From Rheinheimera baltica DSM 14885 (GTDB taxonomy: Bacteria; Pseudomonadota; Gammaproteobacteria; Enterobacterales; Alteromonadaceae): a stretch of 64,000 nt of DNA. Below, piece by piece: positions 52,328 through 62,828 of the stretch. Each line of letters opens with the position of its first letter. Position 1 is the first letter of the stretch. The stretch covers positions 1 to 64,000 of the forward strand of contig NZ_AUDG01000009.1 of the NCBI RefSeq assembly GCF_000425345.1. Direction: 5' to 3'. Made by a program: the position numbers and the translations under genes. The notes beneath the pieces are model-generated. The model saw only the letters and a program-made list of their open reading frames with translations. It had not been told where the DNA came from and made no database searches.

Positions 52328-54709
52328 TTATCTATTTTCCAGCCGGTTGTAGTCTAACCAGCCGCTGTCTACCGGGTGCTGGCGCATAAATTGTTGGTTT
52401 AGCTTATCGCTAAAGGCCCAAAAATCCGCGGCAGTGCGCCTTACTCCAATATTATCCAGCAGTGTGCGGTAGTCCTGTTCGGTTTGCAGCTGTTGTACCT
52501 GTGCTACCCATTTGGCTAAATCGGCTTCTTTTACCCGCCAAAATGCATTGGGATAACTGCCAAGCAGGCCATACACCAGCGTCATATTGTCCTGCGCTGG
52601 GTTGCGGTTGTCATCTTCGGCAAACAAACTGTTAACGTTGTAGTGGGCGCTGTTGCGCAACAGAGTATACAATTCGGCCGGTTTGCCGTTTGCCGGCTCT
52701 ACCATCAGCATGGTCATTTCCGGCAGAACAGAAGCGGCCTGCCCGGTAATATTGTGCAATTGCGCCAGCAGCGCTTTGCTGTTGGCCGCCAGCTTGCTGT
52801 TTGATAACTGATAACGCTGAGGTTGAACCCCGGCTAAATGCTGCTGCAGCAGTTGGTAAAGTTCAGCTTTGGGGTTATCGCTGCTAAAGCTCAGCCCTGT
52901 AGGCTGGTGAAAAGCATTAATGTCATCGCGGATAAAGGCGGTCAGTTCAGTGCCGGATTTTTGATACCAGGCATTAAATTCGCGCCGGCGTGTATCCGGT
53001 GGTAACAAGGCCAGAAAGTTAGACTCGCCCTCCATGCGTAAAAAGTCCATGTACAGCCGCGTCATCAACTGGTGGCCATAATTGCCGTACACATCAAAGC
53101 CGGCTACCAGTAAGTAGTGAATGCGCTCCAGCAGGGCATAATCTATTACCCAGGCCGTTTTCGGTGGTTGACCCTGCAAGCCTTTTACCACGGTAGCGTT
53201 ATCAAAGTGGCGAAATACCGTCAGGCTGGCGTTAGTGTTATCGCCATCGCCGGCCCAGATGCCATCCAACGTAAGGTGGCGGCCATCTTTAAATGCGTTA
53301 TTAAGAAACTCACTGCGGGCGCGTACATAGCTGCCCTGGCGTTTGGCAAAGGCAACCCAACTAAGTGCCAGGGTACTGCTCTCTTTTTCGGCCGGCAGGC
53401 GCAGGTTATCCTGTTGCGATAAATAAAACGCCTCTACCTCATTACGGCTTGCCAGTTCCGGTGCGACAAAATACACCCAAAAATGATCGTTTATCACATT
53501 CAGCGCCACCTGACCGCGACATACCGGGCCTTTGATATAACCCATAATGGTGTTTTCCGAACGCTCTAACATAAAACGGTAGCGCGCATTAACCGGCAGC
53601 TGCGCAAAGGCGGTTAGCGGATTAGCTGCTATTTCAGGTTGGTAGCCCGGCAATTTGCTAACCTGATAGTCGGCCTCAACAAACCACTGTTGCCATTTCG
53701 CCAACAGCCCGGCGTTAATGTCGTAAGGCTGATGGGTTTTATTGACGATAGTGGCGTGCACCGGCAGCAGGCGATAATACACCCTGGAAACGCCCGGGTC
53801 GTCAAACGGCCGGCGGCTGGCGATTACCTCAACCGGTTGGCCGGGCGGCGTTGCTGAGCGCACCAGGCTATAAAACTGTGGTGTTTGGTGTTCTGCATGC
53901 AGCGCACTAAAGTACAAATGCGAGGTAAACAAATGCTCGTAAATATAGCGGGCGCTAAGCTGCATGTTCAGGCTATCGGCATTAAGCCACTGTTCCAGTT
54001 TAGCCACTTCAGCCAGGGCGTTGTCGGGTAGTGTTGGCGTTTTCGGCATGGCCGCGCCTTGCTCTAACCAATGCATTAACTGTTTGTGCTCGTCGTCACT
54101 TAGCGCAGGCAGACCATAAGGCATACCGGCCAGCGGCTGACTTTTGGCGAAGTGGTCAAATTGTTCAATAGTGGGGCAGCTTTGGCCGCGATCCAGGCTG
54201 AAATCAAACGGCTTGGGCAAAATGTCGCCTGGTGGCAGCGGGTATTGCTGCTTTAGCGCTAACGAGCGTGCAAGTACCGAAGCCTGTGTATTAGCTTGCG
54301 TGCTTTGTTGGCGCTCATTTAACACCGGAAAAAAGCCGCGCTCGCGCCAGGCGGCCGTACCAAAGGCATCGGTAAACAAGCGGTTGGGAGTAGCGGCCAG
54401 CAGCCTGGCGCCATCGTAGACTTTATCTTTGTGCGCGCCGCGTTCAATACCATCGGTAGAGGACATATTTAACTGGCAGGGCGAATCATAACAAGCGTGG
54501 CAGACCACGCAGCGGGCGTCGATAACAGGTTTTATGCTGTTGTAAAAATGATCATCTGCTGCATTTTGGGCGCTGACATCGGCGCGGTTGGTTACTAAAG
54601 CGCGGCCATACTGCTGATCTAAATCCATACGACTGAGCGTAGCGCAACCTACACATACCAAGACAAAAAGCAGTAAAAACTTTTTCCATTTATGGACGGA
54701 TATGAGCAT
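52328..54709 (-). CDS. cti: fatty acid cis/trans isomerase
   Basis: 793 residues. N-terminal signal or lipoprotein sequence (FLLLFVLVCVGCATLS), then the c-type heme motif CVVCH (67-71) and a long Cti domain, matching the heme-containing periplasmic isomerase that converts cis- to trans-unsaturated fatty acids in membrane lipids under solvent or heat stress. LSDDEHKQLMHWLEQGAAMP, a cytochrome-like segment, is near residue 205-224. Single gene. Confidence 0.9.
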   Translation of the reverse strand: MLISVHKWKKFLLLFVLVCVGCATLSRMDLDQQYGRALVTNRADVSAQNAADDHFYNSIKPVIDARCVVCHACYDSPCQLNMSSTDGIERGAHKDKVYDGARLLAATPNRLFTDAFGTAAWRERGFFPVLNERQQSTQANTQASVLARSLALKQQYPLPPGDILPKPFDFSLDRGQSCPTIEQFDHFAKSQPLAGMPYGLPALSDDEHKQLMHWLEQGAAMPKTPTLPDNALAEVAKLEQWLNADSLNMQLSARYIYEHLFTSHLYFSALHAEHQTPQFYSLVRSATPPGQPVEVIASRRPFDDPGVSRVYYRLLPVHATIVNKTHQPYDINAGLLAKWQQWFVEADYQVSKLPGYQPEIAANPLTAFAQLPVNARYRFMLERSENTIMGYIKGPVCRGQVALNVINDHFWVYFVAPELASRNEVEAFYLSQQDNLRLPAEKESSTLALSWVAFAKRQGSYVRARSEFLNNAFKDGRHLTLDGIWAGDGDNTNASLTVFRHFDNATVVKGLQGQPPKTAWVIDYALLERIHYLLVAGFDVYGNYGHQLMTRLYMDFLRMEGESNFLALLPPDTRRREFNAWYQKSGTELTAFIRDDINAFHQPTGLSFSSDNPKAELYQLLQQHLAGVQPQRYQLSNSKLAANSKALLAQLHNITGQAASVLPEMTMLMVEPANGKPAELYTLLRNSAHYNVNSLFAEDDNRNPAQDNMTLVYGLLGSYPNAFWRVKEADLAKWVAQVQQLQTEQDYRTLLDNIGVRRTAADFWAFSDKLNQQFMRQHPVDSGWLDYNRLENR

Positions 54710-54865
54710 GGATTTTCCTGTCTGGCGACGTTATATCGTTCTTTATGGTACCGCCTTAACGGATAATTTACTAATGGCCCGGCGCATTTTGCAGCGCCAC
54801 TTTCGCTGATGTTGTGCCACGGTACTGTCTTTTTGCCCTACAGCAAAGCTCTGTTTGTACTAACG

Positions 54866-54903
54866 CAGGAGGGCACTGCGGCAAGTACAGCGGTACCCTC
54901 CTG
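54866..54903 (-). terminator. hairpin downstream of the lipoprotein gene
   Basis: Perfect 8-bp inverted repeat CAGGAGGG (54866-54873) / CCCTCCTG (54896-54903) with a 22-base loop that can pair further, 22 bases after the stop codon at 54926. No T-run. Confidence 0.45.
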
Positions 54904-54925
54904 GCTTACGCAGATATCAAGATGA

Positions 54926-55597
54926 CTATTCAGCCGCCATAACGCGCGCACCGTTTCGGTCTACAACGAGCAGATAAGAGGCTCCTGACTCTGCAGTACA
55001 TAAATCAATCGCATTATCAGCAACTTTAAGGCTGTTAGCGCAGTTATTTACCTCCAGATAAGCGGTAACTTTACCTTTTTCGGTATTTAACACCTGGTTA
55101 CCGTCGACAGACACTGCATAGTTACCATCGGCAAATAACCGAACATTGAATGTATCTGCTTTACTGTGCTTTTTTCCGGTGATGACCGACAGTGTTTTAA
55201 CGCTGCCTTCTTCCCATGCGATAACCCACAATTTTTCGCCGTTAGTTAAGGTTTTAGTGGTGCGTTCTTCATTGTTTTTGCTGATACTGTCCCTGGCGCC
55301 TAAATTCACAATGTTGTTAATTGCTTTATAGCTGTATCGATAGGGCGTACCGACTTCATTAACGGGCACATCCTGTGAGACCAAATTGTCTGTATCAAAC
55401 AGACCACTGTAACCACTGTCAAATTTGCGCTTGGCAACATGCAGATCTGCCATAGAACTCCAGGCATTAACCAGCGAAATGCTGGCGCTATGAGTGAGCT
55501 TCTCATCCAACTCATCTGAGCTTTCACCACATCCGATAAGTGCAGTAGTTATACCGAATATCAGCGCCAAACCTAGTCCTTTACTATTTTTCGCCAT
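54926..55597 (-). CDS. lipoprotein of unknown function
   Basis: 223 residues from the ATG at 55597, which has GGAG six bases upstream; an open frame to 55717 adds 40 residues without a signal. The lipobox ALIGC ends the signal peptide. The rest is a soluble domain with NNCANSLKVADNAIDLCTAE near the end, two cysteines that may pair. No family recognised. It lies between cti and the two-component cluster, on the same strand as both. Confidence 0.7.
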   Translation of the reverse strand: MAKNSKGLGLALIFGITTALIGCGESSDELDEKLTHSASISLVNAWSSMADLHVAKRKFDSGYSGLFDTDNLVSQDVPVNEVGTPYRYSYKAINNIVNLGARDSISKNNEERTTKTLTNGEKLWVIAWEEGSVKTLSVITGKKHSKADTFNVRLFADGNYAVSVDGNQVLNTEKGKVTAYLEVNNCANSLKVADNAIDLCTAESGASYLLVVDRNGARVMAAE

Positions 55598-55807
55598 CAC
55601 GATCTCCATAAATTTAATTAAAACCAGCCTGGTGGTCTGTTGTTGTTTCACACTTTTATCAATACCAACACATGCCTTGCATACGCCGCGACAAAGATGT
55701 CGAAAAAAGGTTAACACTGTGGTGTTAGTTGCAGGAAGTTGATAATTGTCTGAAAATTGTAAGGGTTAAGCGCGTAGCTTAGAGCACGTAGCTTAGAAAG
55801 CGTATCT

Positions 55808-57142
55808 TTAACAATCCAAATCAGAGGCCGCCCGCGGCAGCTGTAAGCTGAAACAGGCTCCACCGGCAGCACTTTTGTTAACACACACTCGGCCGTTATG
55901 CCAACTGGCAACCCGATGAACGATAGCAAGACCTAATCCAAACTGCGGTGTTTCAGCAGTAGCGCTGTCAGTATCAAGTCGGACAAAGGGCTGAAATATT
56001 CGTAACGTATCGACTTCGGCGATACCAGGGCCATCGTCACTAATGTTTAACCAGATTTCATGCGCTTGCTCTTGAATGGACAGCACGATGTGTCGTTCTG
56101 CGTAGCGGCTTGCATTGTGTAATATATTTAATAGCGCCCTTTGCAGCCAGTGCGCGTTGGCGTGGCTTAACCAAATTTCCTGTTCCGGCAGTTGTAGCGT
56201 CAGTTGTATCAGTGGCCGCTTGGGATGCGCCTTGTGTTGTTGTTGCAATAACAGCTGGCACTGACTGGCAACCTGTGCACAACAGCTGAGTAATTCTACC
56301 GCCGAAAACCTCAGTTTCTGCTGCTGACGTGACAAACCGGCGTATTCCAGAAAGGCATTTACCATGGCCTCCATTCGGTCTAAATCCTGCTCCAGGCGTT
56401 GCAAATAGTGATCTTTTTGCTGCGGGTGTTCACATTCCTGAGCGGCGTCTAAGCCAAAACGAAAGCAGGCTAAGGGAGTGCGCAAGTCATGTGATAATGA
56501 GCTGGCCAGCAGTTGGTTATCTGCCAGCAATTGTGTTATCTGGTCAGCCATCTGATTAAAGCTATGCTCCAAAGCGGGAATGTATGACCAGGGAGAGGGC
56601 GATAGCCGGGTTTTCAAGTCGCCCTGTCCAAATCGTTTAGTTGCCTGACTTAACAACCAGAGCTGGCGGGTTAGTGGTGTTAACCAGAACAACATTAGTA
56701 GGCAGATGCCGGCGTAAAACAACAATGTCAGCCATAAATCACCTGGGAGCGGTTCTGGTTCAGCGGGTAGTTGCACTTTTAATAACCATTGCGGGTGAGC
56801 AGTTAGTGCTTTGAGTAAATACCGATGCTCACTTGCTGCCAGGCTTAACCCCTGCGGCCGGTATAGCTGGTATTTTAGTTCTTCCGGTAGGGCGAGGTGG
56901 GCTAAAGGTTCAAACGAAACTTGTAGTTGCCATCGCAGCGATTGCTCTGCGGCAAATGATGGTAAATCTGCGGCGACACTCTGATTTGCTTCTTCAGCAA
57001 GCTGAGCAAGCAATACAGGGAGTAACTTTTCGTCTGCAGTGGCATGGGGTTCGGCCTGGCCAGCCAGTGAGTCCAGCATAGCGCCCAACACAAACAGCGC
57101 GCAAACAGCTGACAGCATAAGGCTTAGACTTAGCTTTAACAT
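55808..57142 (-). CDS. membrane sensor histidine kinase
   Basis: 444 residues. Two membrane segments (about 5-25 and 135-155) around a periplasmic domain, HAMP region, phosphorylated histidine in LSHDLRTPLACF (His218), and ATP-binding motifs LLNILHNASRYAE, ISDDGPGIAEV and FGLGLAIVHR. Pairs with the response regulator 34 bases upstream. Signal unknown. Confidence 0.92.
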   Translation of the reverse strand: MLKLSLSLMLSAVCALFVLGAMLDSLAGQAEPHATADEKLLPVLLAQLAEEANQSVAADLPSFAAEQSLRWQLQVSFEPLAHLALPEELKYQLYRPQGLSLAASEHRYLLKALTAHPQWLLKVQLPAEPEPLPGDLWLTLLFYAGICLLMLFWLTPLTRQLWLLSQATKRFGQGDLKTRLSPSPWSYIPALEHSFNQMADQITQLLADNQLLASSLSHDLRTPLACFRFGLDAAQECEHPQQKDHYLQRLEQDLDRMEAMVNAFLEYAGLSRQQQKLRFSAVELLSCCAQVASQCQLLLQQQHKAHPKRPLIQLTLQLPEQEIWLSHANAHWLQRALLNILHNASRYAERHIVLSIQEQAHEIWLNISDDGPGIAEVDTLRIFQPFVRLDTDSATAETPQFGLGLAIVHRVASWHNGRVCVNKSAAGGACFSLQLPRAASDLDC

Positions 57143-57176
57143 ACAATATGTGCTTGCAGCTGCATAACGTTAAACA

Positions 57177-57899
57177 TCACCGCCAGCCATCAGCGACAAA
57201 TAAATAGCCTTTACCCCAGACGGTTTTTATCCCTTTAGGGTTGCTGGCATCATCGGCCAGTTTTTTTCGTAGTATAGAAACCATAACGTCAAAGCGTCGG
57301 TCCAGGCCATCGTGTTCACGCCCTTTCATAGCAAGAAAAACCTGATCTCTACTGCAAATTTCACCAGCATGACAGGCCAAATACCAAAGCAAGCAAAATT
57401 CGGTACTGGTCAGATTAATTTCTGCTCCGCGCAATAATACACGTTGCGCACTGGCGCAAATGTGCAGTTGACCAAACTGCAAGGTCTCAGTGTTGGTGGC
57501 GCTTTTTTCTGAAGTATTACTTGCTAAACAAGAGCGCAGAGCCGCTTCAATTCTGGCGTGCAATACCCTTGGCCGTACCGGTTTAACCAGATAATCTGTT
57601 GCGCCGGTTTGCAAACCTATCACTTCGTCACTTTCTTCACCCTGCGCGGTCAGCATCAAAATAGGTAACTGATATTGTTGTCGTATTTGCTTACAAAGGG
57701 CGAGCCCATTAAGGCCGGGTAACATCAGATCCAGTAAAATCAGGTCGACGTGTTGCTGTGCCATGGCGTCCAATACGGTGTCACCACGGCAGTGGTGCAA
57801 AACCTGATAACCTTTTTGTTGCAGGTAAGTTTTTACCCAATCGGCAAGCGATACATCATCTTCCACCAGTAAGATGGTGCTCAAATCTGTCATGCTCAC
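57177..57899 (-). CDS. OmpR-family response regulator
   Basis: 240 residues. Receiver domain with LVEDD and phosphorylation site Asp57 (LILLDLMLPG), a conserved LVKPVRP, and a C-terminal winged helix (TEFCLLWYLACHAGEICSRD, then RRFDVMVSILRKKLADD). Operon with the kinase, DUF3019 and MipA genes, which it probably controls. Confidence 0.94.
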   Translation of the reverse strand: MSMTDLSTILLVEDDVSLADWVKTYLQQKGYQVLHHCRGDTVLDAMAQQHVDLILLDLMLPGLNGLALCKQIRQQYQLPILMLTAQGEESDEVIGLQTGATDYLVKPVRPRVLHARIEAALRSCLASNTSEKSATNTETLQFGQLHICASAQRVLLRGAEINLTSTEFCLLWYLACHAGEICSRDQVFLAMKGREHDGLDRRFDVMVSILRKKLADDASNPKGIKTVWGKGYLFVADGWR

Positions 57900-57901
57900 T
57901 C

Positions 57902-58312
57902 CTAGAATAAACGCCAGTGACGCTTTATTTTAGATGCCTTATGCACCCAATTAACTTCAACTTCAACCTGCGCCAGTACCTGTTGTTGCTGACGCAGCAT
58001 AACCTTAGTGCTTTGCGCTGCGGCAAACTCAAACTGATGGCTGCCCTGAATTTGATGTTGCCAACACTTCAGCACCTTGTCCGCAAGTGTCAAACATAAA
58101 TCGAGTGGTTGAGCACTATGCCAGCGTGCTGTGACAGTGCTGTAACAGGTTCGTCCTTGTTGTATGCTGATGCATTTATCAGGTGTTACTGCCAGCACGA
58201 CGCTTTCAAAATTGCTATTGTCACTAGCGAACGCTTTATCCGACATGTAAAAAGCACCTGCGACTATCAGACCAGCACAGAGTGGAGCGCGGCACTGGAA
58301 TTTAAAAAACAT
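57902..58312 (-). CDS. DUF3019 family periplasmic protein
   Basis: 136 residues, signal peptide ending near AFASD. DUF3019 features: LAVTPDKCISIQQGRTCYST, then LDLCLTLADKVLKCWQ, with four cysteines likely in disulfides, and a C-terminal NWVHKASKIKRHWRLF. Function unknown; the family typically lies beside MipA/OmpV and a two-component pair, as here. Starts 11 bases inside the end of the mipA gene and ends two bases before the regulator start. Confidence 0.88.
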   Translation of the reverse strand: MFFKFQCRAPLCAGLIVAGAFYMSDKAFASDNSNFESVVLAVTPDKCISIQQGRTCYSTVTARWHSAQPLDLCLTLADKVLKCWQHQIQGSHQFEFAAAQSTKVMLRQQQQVLAQVEVEVNWVHKASKIKRHWRLF

Positions 58313-59168
58313 AGCGCACCATTACGACCATCAACTTTTCCTGATCGCGTGTTACGACTGGGCTTTGGCGGTAATTACGGCTAAACAGATTAAGGCCAAC
58401 ACTGGCATCTAACTGCCAATGCTTTGCCAGAGGGTAAACCGCAGATACACCAAAATGGGTTTTGTATCCTGCACCGGCACGGTAGAGTGCTCGCCCGGGG
58501 CGAGCTTCATCAGCGTCAATGCCATAGTAATAATTAACCACGTTGCTGGACTCGAGCGTTAGTGCGGTACTCAGATACACGTCGAGGTTACGCCAGGGTA
58601 ATAAATAGCTGTAGCTTAAACGGGTAATAATACCGTGGTGGGCGGCAAGGTCGATTCCAGACTCAAAACCAAACACGTGTTGCTGCCATAGAAACTGGTA
58701 ACGAATTGCGTTTAAAGAGTCAGGTGCGCGTGCTTTAAGCCCTTCCAACTGTGGTGTTGCGCTGCTGGTTTTTTTGTTGGGCAACCAGACATTATAGTTA
58801 CTGGCAATTAAATCCCAGCTATGTTGCTCATGTTGATAAAAGCGGTAGCCAATAGTTGCACTGTATATGTAGGTGCCACTACGATGGATAGGCGTTTCAA
58901 TAAAGAAGTTACGCCATTGCAACTCGCCAGAAATAACGAAAAGCAGGTCATTATTTAATTCTCGCTCTAAGCCTGGTACTAGCGTTTGATGGAAGCCTTT
59001 GCCTACACCCAGATAAAGCGTACCGTCGAAATCGTCACGCCAACTGTTGGTTGACGGCTCTGAAGTGTCCGCGCCTGCAAAGCTTGCCATTACCAGGCAA
59101 CACGCCAGGCCTAGCTTGATGCTGTGTTGTAAAAACCGCACTAGTTGTCTACTGCAATACATTGCCAT
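58302..59168 (-). CDS. MipA/OmpV family outer-membrane protein
   Basis: 288 residues with signal peptide and a beta-barrel pattern: TLYLGVGKGF, GYRFYQHEQHSWDL, GAGYKTHFGVSAVYPLAKHW, ending VMVRYVF with terminal Phe. MipA/OmpV proteins are outer-membrane scaffolds or channels. First gene of the mipA-DUF3019-regulator-kinase set. ATG six bases later is an equal start. Confidence 0.88.
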   Translation of the reverse strand: MAMYCSRQLVRFLQHSIKLGLACCLVMASFAGADTSEPSTNSWRDDFDGTLYLGVGKGFHQTLVPGLERELNNDLLFVISGELQWRNFFIETPIHRSGTYIYSATIGYRFYQHEQHSWDLIASNYNVWLPNKKTSSATPQLEGLKARAPDSLNAIRYQFLWQQHVFGFESGIDLAAHHGIITRLSYSYLLPWRNLDVYLSTALTLESSNVVNYYYGIDADEARPGRALYRAGAGYKTHFGVSAVYPLAKHWQLDASVGLNLFSRNYRQSPVVTRDQEKLMVVMVRYVF

Positions 59169-59399
59169 TCCATTGGCCTAAAAGCATAAAATTAATCATC
59201 GGGCACAGATAATACAGGCTCTGCTATAAAATAATGTTTAAAAAGTGTAAGGTTTTGCGTCAGTTTGGTGCAAACATTTTTAATGGCAAACTGAGTTGGT
59301 GTTGCACTGCATTTTGCCAAGCATAGTGGTACCAGCTTCATTCTCAAAAGTTAAGCACTGTGCTAACCTGCCATCATCTTGTTTTGCCAGAGAAATAGC

Positions 59400-62300
59400 A
59401 TGCTGCAGAGCGGTTTTGTCGTTATCCATAGCAATCAGCTTGAAACCCTGCGCGAGCTACTCGTGCAGTGGATGAGTCGCCATCCTATTTCTGTATTGGG
59501 CACTGAAGAAATTCTGGTACAAAGTAATGGTATTGCGCAGTGGCTTAAAATGGCGCTGGCGGAAACGGCTAATGACCACCCCGGCATTGCCGCAGGCTTA
59601 CAAGTAGAGCTACCAAATAAGTTTGTCTGGCAGTTATACCGCGCCGTATTGGGTGACAGCATTCCCAAAAGTTTACCCTACGATAAAATCAACTTAGGCT
59701 GGCGTTTGCTGGGGCTGTTGCCGCACCTTACCGACACCGTTTTTGCACCATTACAACGTTACTTACTGGATGATATTGATGGCAAAAAGCGTTATCAGCT
59801 GGCGCTGCGTTTAGCCGACTTATTTGACCAATATCAGGTATACCGGGCGGATTGGTTAAAAAGTTGGCGCGACGGTGCCAATGCCTTGCCGGGCAGCAAA
59901 CAGCAGCTGGTGCCTGAGGATCAGCTATGGCAACCGGCGTTATGGCGTTTGGTGCAGCAGCAACTGGCTAACGTGTGTGATGAGGGGGCTTATTCCAGCC
60001 GGGCAGATGTGCACAGTACTGCTTTGGCCGCCTTGCAACAGGGCAAGCTGGCGCGGCCAGACCTATTGCCAGAGCGTATTATTGTGTTTGGCGTGTCGTC
60101 TTTGCCGCAGCAAACGGTCGAGCTATTAGCGGCGTTAGGCGCGCAGCGTCAGGTCATTTTAACGGTGCTTAACCCTTGCCGGCATTTTTGGGGGGATATC
60201 AGCACTATTAAAGATGATATGCGTGGTGCACAAAAACGTCATCAGCGTAAAGCAGGCTTACCTCAGGTGCTGGACGCTGACGCATTGTATTTGCATGCCC
60301 CGGTATTGCTGGCCAGCTTAGGCAAGCAAGGGCGGGATTACGTGAGTTTGCTTGACCAGTTTGACCAGCCAGAGCTTTACCAGCAATGGTTTAATGGCCG
60401 TATCGATTTATTCTCAGCGCCAGTTGACGATATTAGCCGCTTACCCCTGTTGGCGCAGTTACAACAGGCCATGTTAGAACTGGAGCCGACGCCTAATCCA
60501 CCGCGTGCCTTGGCCACTGATGACAAGAGTATCCAGTTTCATATAGCGCATAGTCGCCAGCGCGAAGTGGAAATTTTGCAGGATAACCTGATAGCGGCCT
60601 TTGCGGCTGATCCCAGCTTACAAGGACGCGATATTATCGTGATGACGCCGGATATAAGCCAGTATCAAAGCCATGTGCATGCCGTATTTGGCCGTTTGGC
60701 ACCAGACGATGCCCGCTTTTTGCCTTACACCCTGGCGGATCAAACTTTGCGTGGCAGCCAGCCACTTTTGGTTGCGTTGGAATATATGCTGGACTTACCG
60801 CAGCAGCGTTTTGCCCTCAGTGAAATGTCAGATTTGCTCGACGTACCAGCTATTCAACGCCGTTTTGGCATTAACCCCGATGCCTTACCGCAGCTGCGAT
60901 TGTGGCTGACAGAAGCGGGGGTGCGCTGGGGGTTGGATGCAGAGCAACGCGCGGGGCTTAAACTGGGTAACCTGGATAACAGTTTCAGCTGGATGTTTGG
61001 TATTGAACGGATGTTGCTGGGTTTTGCCATGGGTGATGAGCCCGAATGGCAAGGCTGTGCGCCCTATGCTGAGGTAGCGGGCCTGGGCGCCGCAGAGCTG
61101 GGGCCGGTATTGCAGTTTATTCAACAGTTAAAACGCTGGTACAGCAATATTAGCCAGAATACCGACCGCAGCCTGGTGCATTGGCAGCAACTCATGCTGG
61201 GTGAGCAAGGCTTATTGCTTAGCCTGTTTGATTTTAGTGACGAGCAAGACCAACTGATTTATAGCCGGTTAAGCGATGCCTTAGTGCAATTAGTTGATGC
61301 CGCCGACAGTGGCGATTTTGCCGGTGAAATTAGCCTGGCAGTGTTGCGTGAAGCCTGGTTAGAGCAAGCCAGTAGCAGCGGTTTAAGCCAACGCTTTCTG
61401 GCCGGCAGTATTACGTTTTCAACCCTGATGCCAATGCGGGCTATTCCGTTTAAGCGTATTTACCTGCTGGGGCTGAATGATGGTGATTATCCGCGTTCGC
61501 GCATGCGCGATGATTTTGATTTAATGGCGCAAGAATACCGGCCGGGCGACCGGTCGCGACGAGATGACGACCGCTATCTCTTTTTAGAAGCATTACTCAG
61601 CGCACGCCAGGCGGTGTATTTAAGCTGGGTAGGGCGTAATATCCGAAATAACAGTGAGTTACCTCCCAGTGTGTTGGTTAGCCAACTGCGTGATTTACTG
61701 AACAGCGGCTGGCACCTTGCTCCCACAGCCAAGGATAACAAAAGCACTGTCGCCGATAGTTTGACAACGGTATATCCGTTGCAACCGTTCTCGACGCAGT
61801 ATTTTAACGGTAACTTTGCTACCTATGCCCATGAATGGCAGGCGGCATATCAACCTGCCGAGCGGCAAACAGCGCTATTGTCAACAGAGGGTAGCGACAC
61901 CTTACCGGTGTTAACGCTGCGCTTGTTGGACGACTTTCTGGCTAATCCATGCCGGCATTATTTAACCCAACGTTTTAAAACCCGCTTTTATCGTGCGGAA
62001 TTGGCCACGGAAGATACGGAACCCTTCGTGCTGGATGCCTTGCAGTTGTATCAGTTAAAGCAGCAGCTGCTTGATCAGTTGTTGCTCAATCAGCAGGCGC
62101 AAAATGATGATCGCTATCTTGATGCTGCGGTGAGCCAATTGGCAAAACAAGCGCGTTTGCCGCTGGCATTGTTTGGCCAGTTAACCAGCGCCCAAATCGC
62201 CCGTGAAGTAGACGTGGTGTTTAGCCGTTATCGGGCTGCCGGTACGCATTGGCAGCGGCGCACGCAAGCGTTACCGGTAACATTGCAGGCCGGAGTTTTG

Positions 62301-62828
62301 CAATTGCAGGATACGCTAAGCAATGTGTATTTCAGTGATGCCGGCCAACAGGCGCTTATTTTATTACGGCCGTCGGCCATTAAAAATAAGGGCGAGTTAC
62401 GCTGGCACACATTACGCAGTGCCTGGTTGCAGCAGCTGGCAGCAAACGCACAGGGCGAAGCGCTGTCTATTTATCAATATGGCTTGGATGACGCCGTGCA
62501 GCTATTAGCGCAGCCACAAGCCAAGGCGCAGCAACAAATAGAAAGCTTGATACAAAGCTGGCAAAGTGGTTTGGCGCAGCCCCTTCCTATAATGCCAAAA
62601 ACAGCGTTTTGCTATTTACAAACCGGTGATGAAGCCAAGTGCCGGGAGATGTTTGAAGGGGGGTATCAGCGCAGTGGTGAACGCGACAATTCGCCCGAGC
62701 TGGCACGTTATTACCCTGATTTTGCCAGTTTGATGGCTGCGGGCTTCCCGGATTGGGCCGAAAAAGTGTATGGCCCGTTATTACAAAGCCAGGTTGTGGC
62801 GAGCACAGATAGTGAGGGCCAGCCATGA
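59400..62828 (+). CDS. recC: exodeoxyribonuclease V gamma subunit RecC
   Basis: 1142 residues from the ATG at 59400 (an earlier in-frame start at 59379 adds seven). VVIHSNQLETLRELL at the start, NGIAQWLKMALAE and FGVSSLPQQTVELLAALG are RecC segments, and LLGLNDGDYPRSRMRDDFDLM is near residue 695. Recognises Chi sites and stabilises the RecBCD complex for double-strand break repair. Its stop overlaps the recB start (ATGA). Confidence 0.95.
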   Translation: MLQSGFVVIHSNQLETLRELLVQWMSRHPISVLGTEEILVQSNGIAQWLKMALAETANDHPGIAAGLQVELPNKFVWQLYRAVLGDSIPKSLPYDKINLGWRLLGLLPHLTDTVFAPLQRYLLDDIDGKKRYQLALRLADLFDQYQVYRADWLKSWRDGANALPGSKQQLVPEDQLWQPALWRLVQQQLANVCDEGAYSSRADVHSTALAALQQGKLARPDLLPERIIVFGVSSLPQQTVELLAALGAQRQVILTVLNPCRHFWGDISTIKDDMRGAQKRHQRKAGLPQVLDADALYLHAPVLLASLGKQGRDYVSLLDQFDQPELYQQWFNGRIDLFSAPVDDISRLPLLAQLQQAMLELEPTPNPPRALATDDKSIQFHIAHSRQREVEILQDNLIAAFAADPSLQGRDIIVMTPDISQYQSHVHAVFGRLAPDDARFLPYTLADQTLRGSQPLLVALEYMLDLPQQRFALSEMSDLLDVPAIQRRFGINPDALPQLRLWLTEAGVRWGLDAEQRAGLKLGNLDNSFSWMFGIERMLLGFAMGDEPEWQGCAPYAEVAGLGAAELGPVLQFIQQLKRWYSNISQNTDRSLVHWQQLMLGEQGLLLSLFDFSDEQDQLIYSRLSDALVQLVDAADSGDFAGEISLAVLREAWLEQASSSGLSQRFLAGSITFSTLMPMRAIPFKRIYLLGLNDGDYPRSRMRDDFDLMAQEYRPGDRSRRDDDRYLFLEALLSARQAVYLSWVGRNIRNNSELPPSVLVSQLRDLLNSGWHLAPTAKDNKSTVADSLTTVYPLQPFSTQYFNGNFATYAHEWQAAYQPAERQTALLSTEGSDTLPVLTLRLLDDFLANPCRHYLTQRFKTRFYRAELATEDTEPFVLDALQLYQLKQQLLDQLLLNQQAQNDDRYLDAAVSQLAKQARLPLALFGQLTSAQIAREVDVVFSRYRAAGTHWQRRTQALPVTLQAGVLQLQDTLSNVYFSDAGQQALILLRPSAIKNKGELRWHTLRSAWLQQLAANAQGEALSIYQYGLDDAVQLLAQPQAKAQQQIESLIQSWQSGLAQPLPIMPKTAFCYLQTGDEAKCREMFEGGYQRSGERDNSPELARYYPDFASLMAAGFPDWAEKVYGPLLQSQVVASTDSEGQP

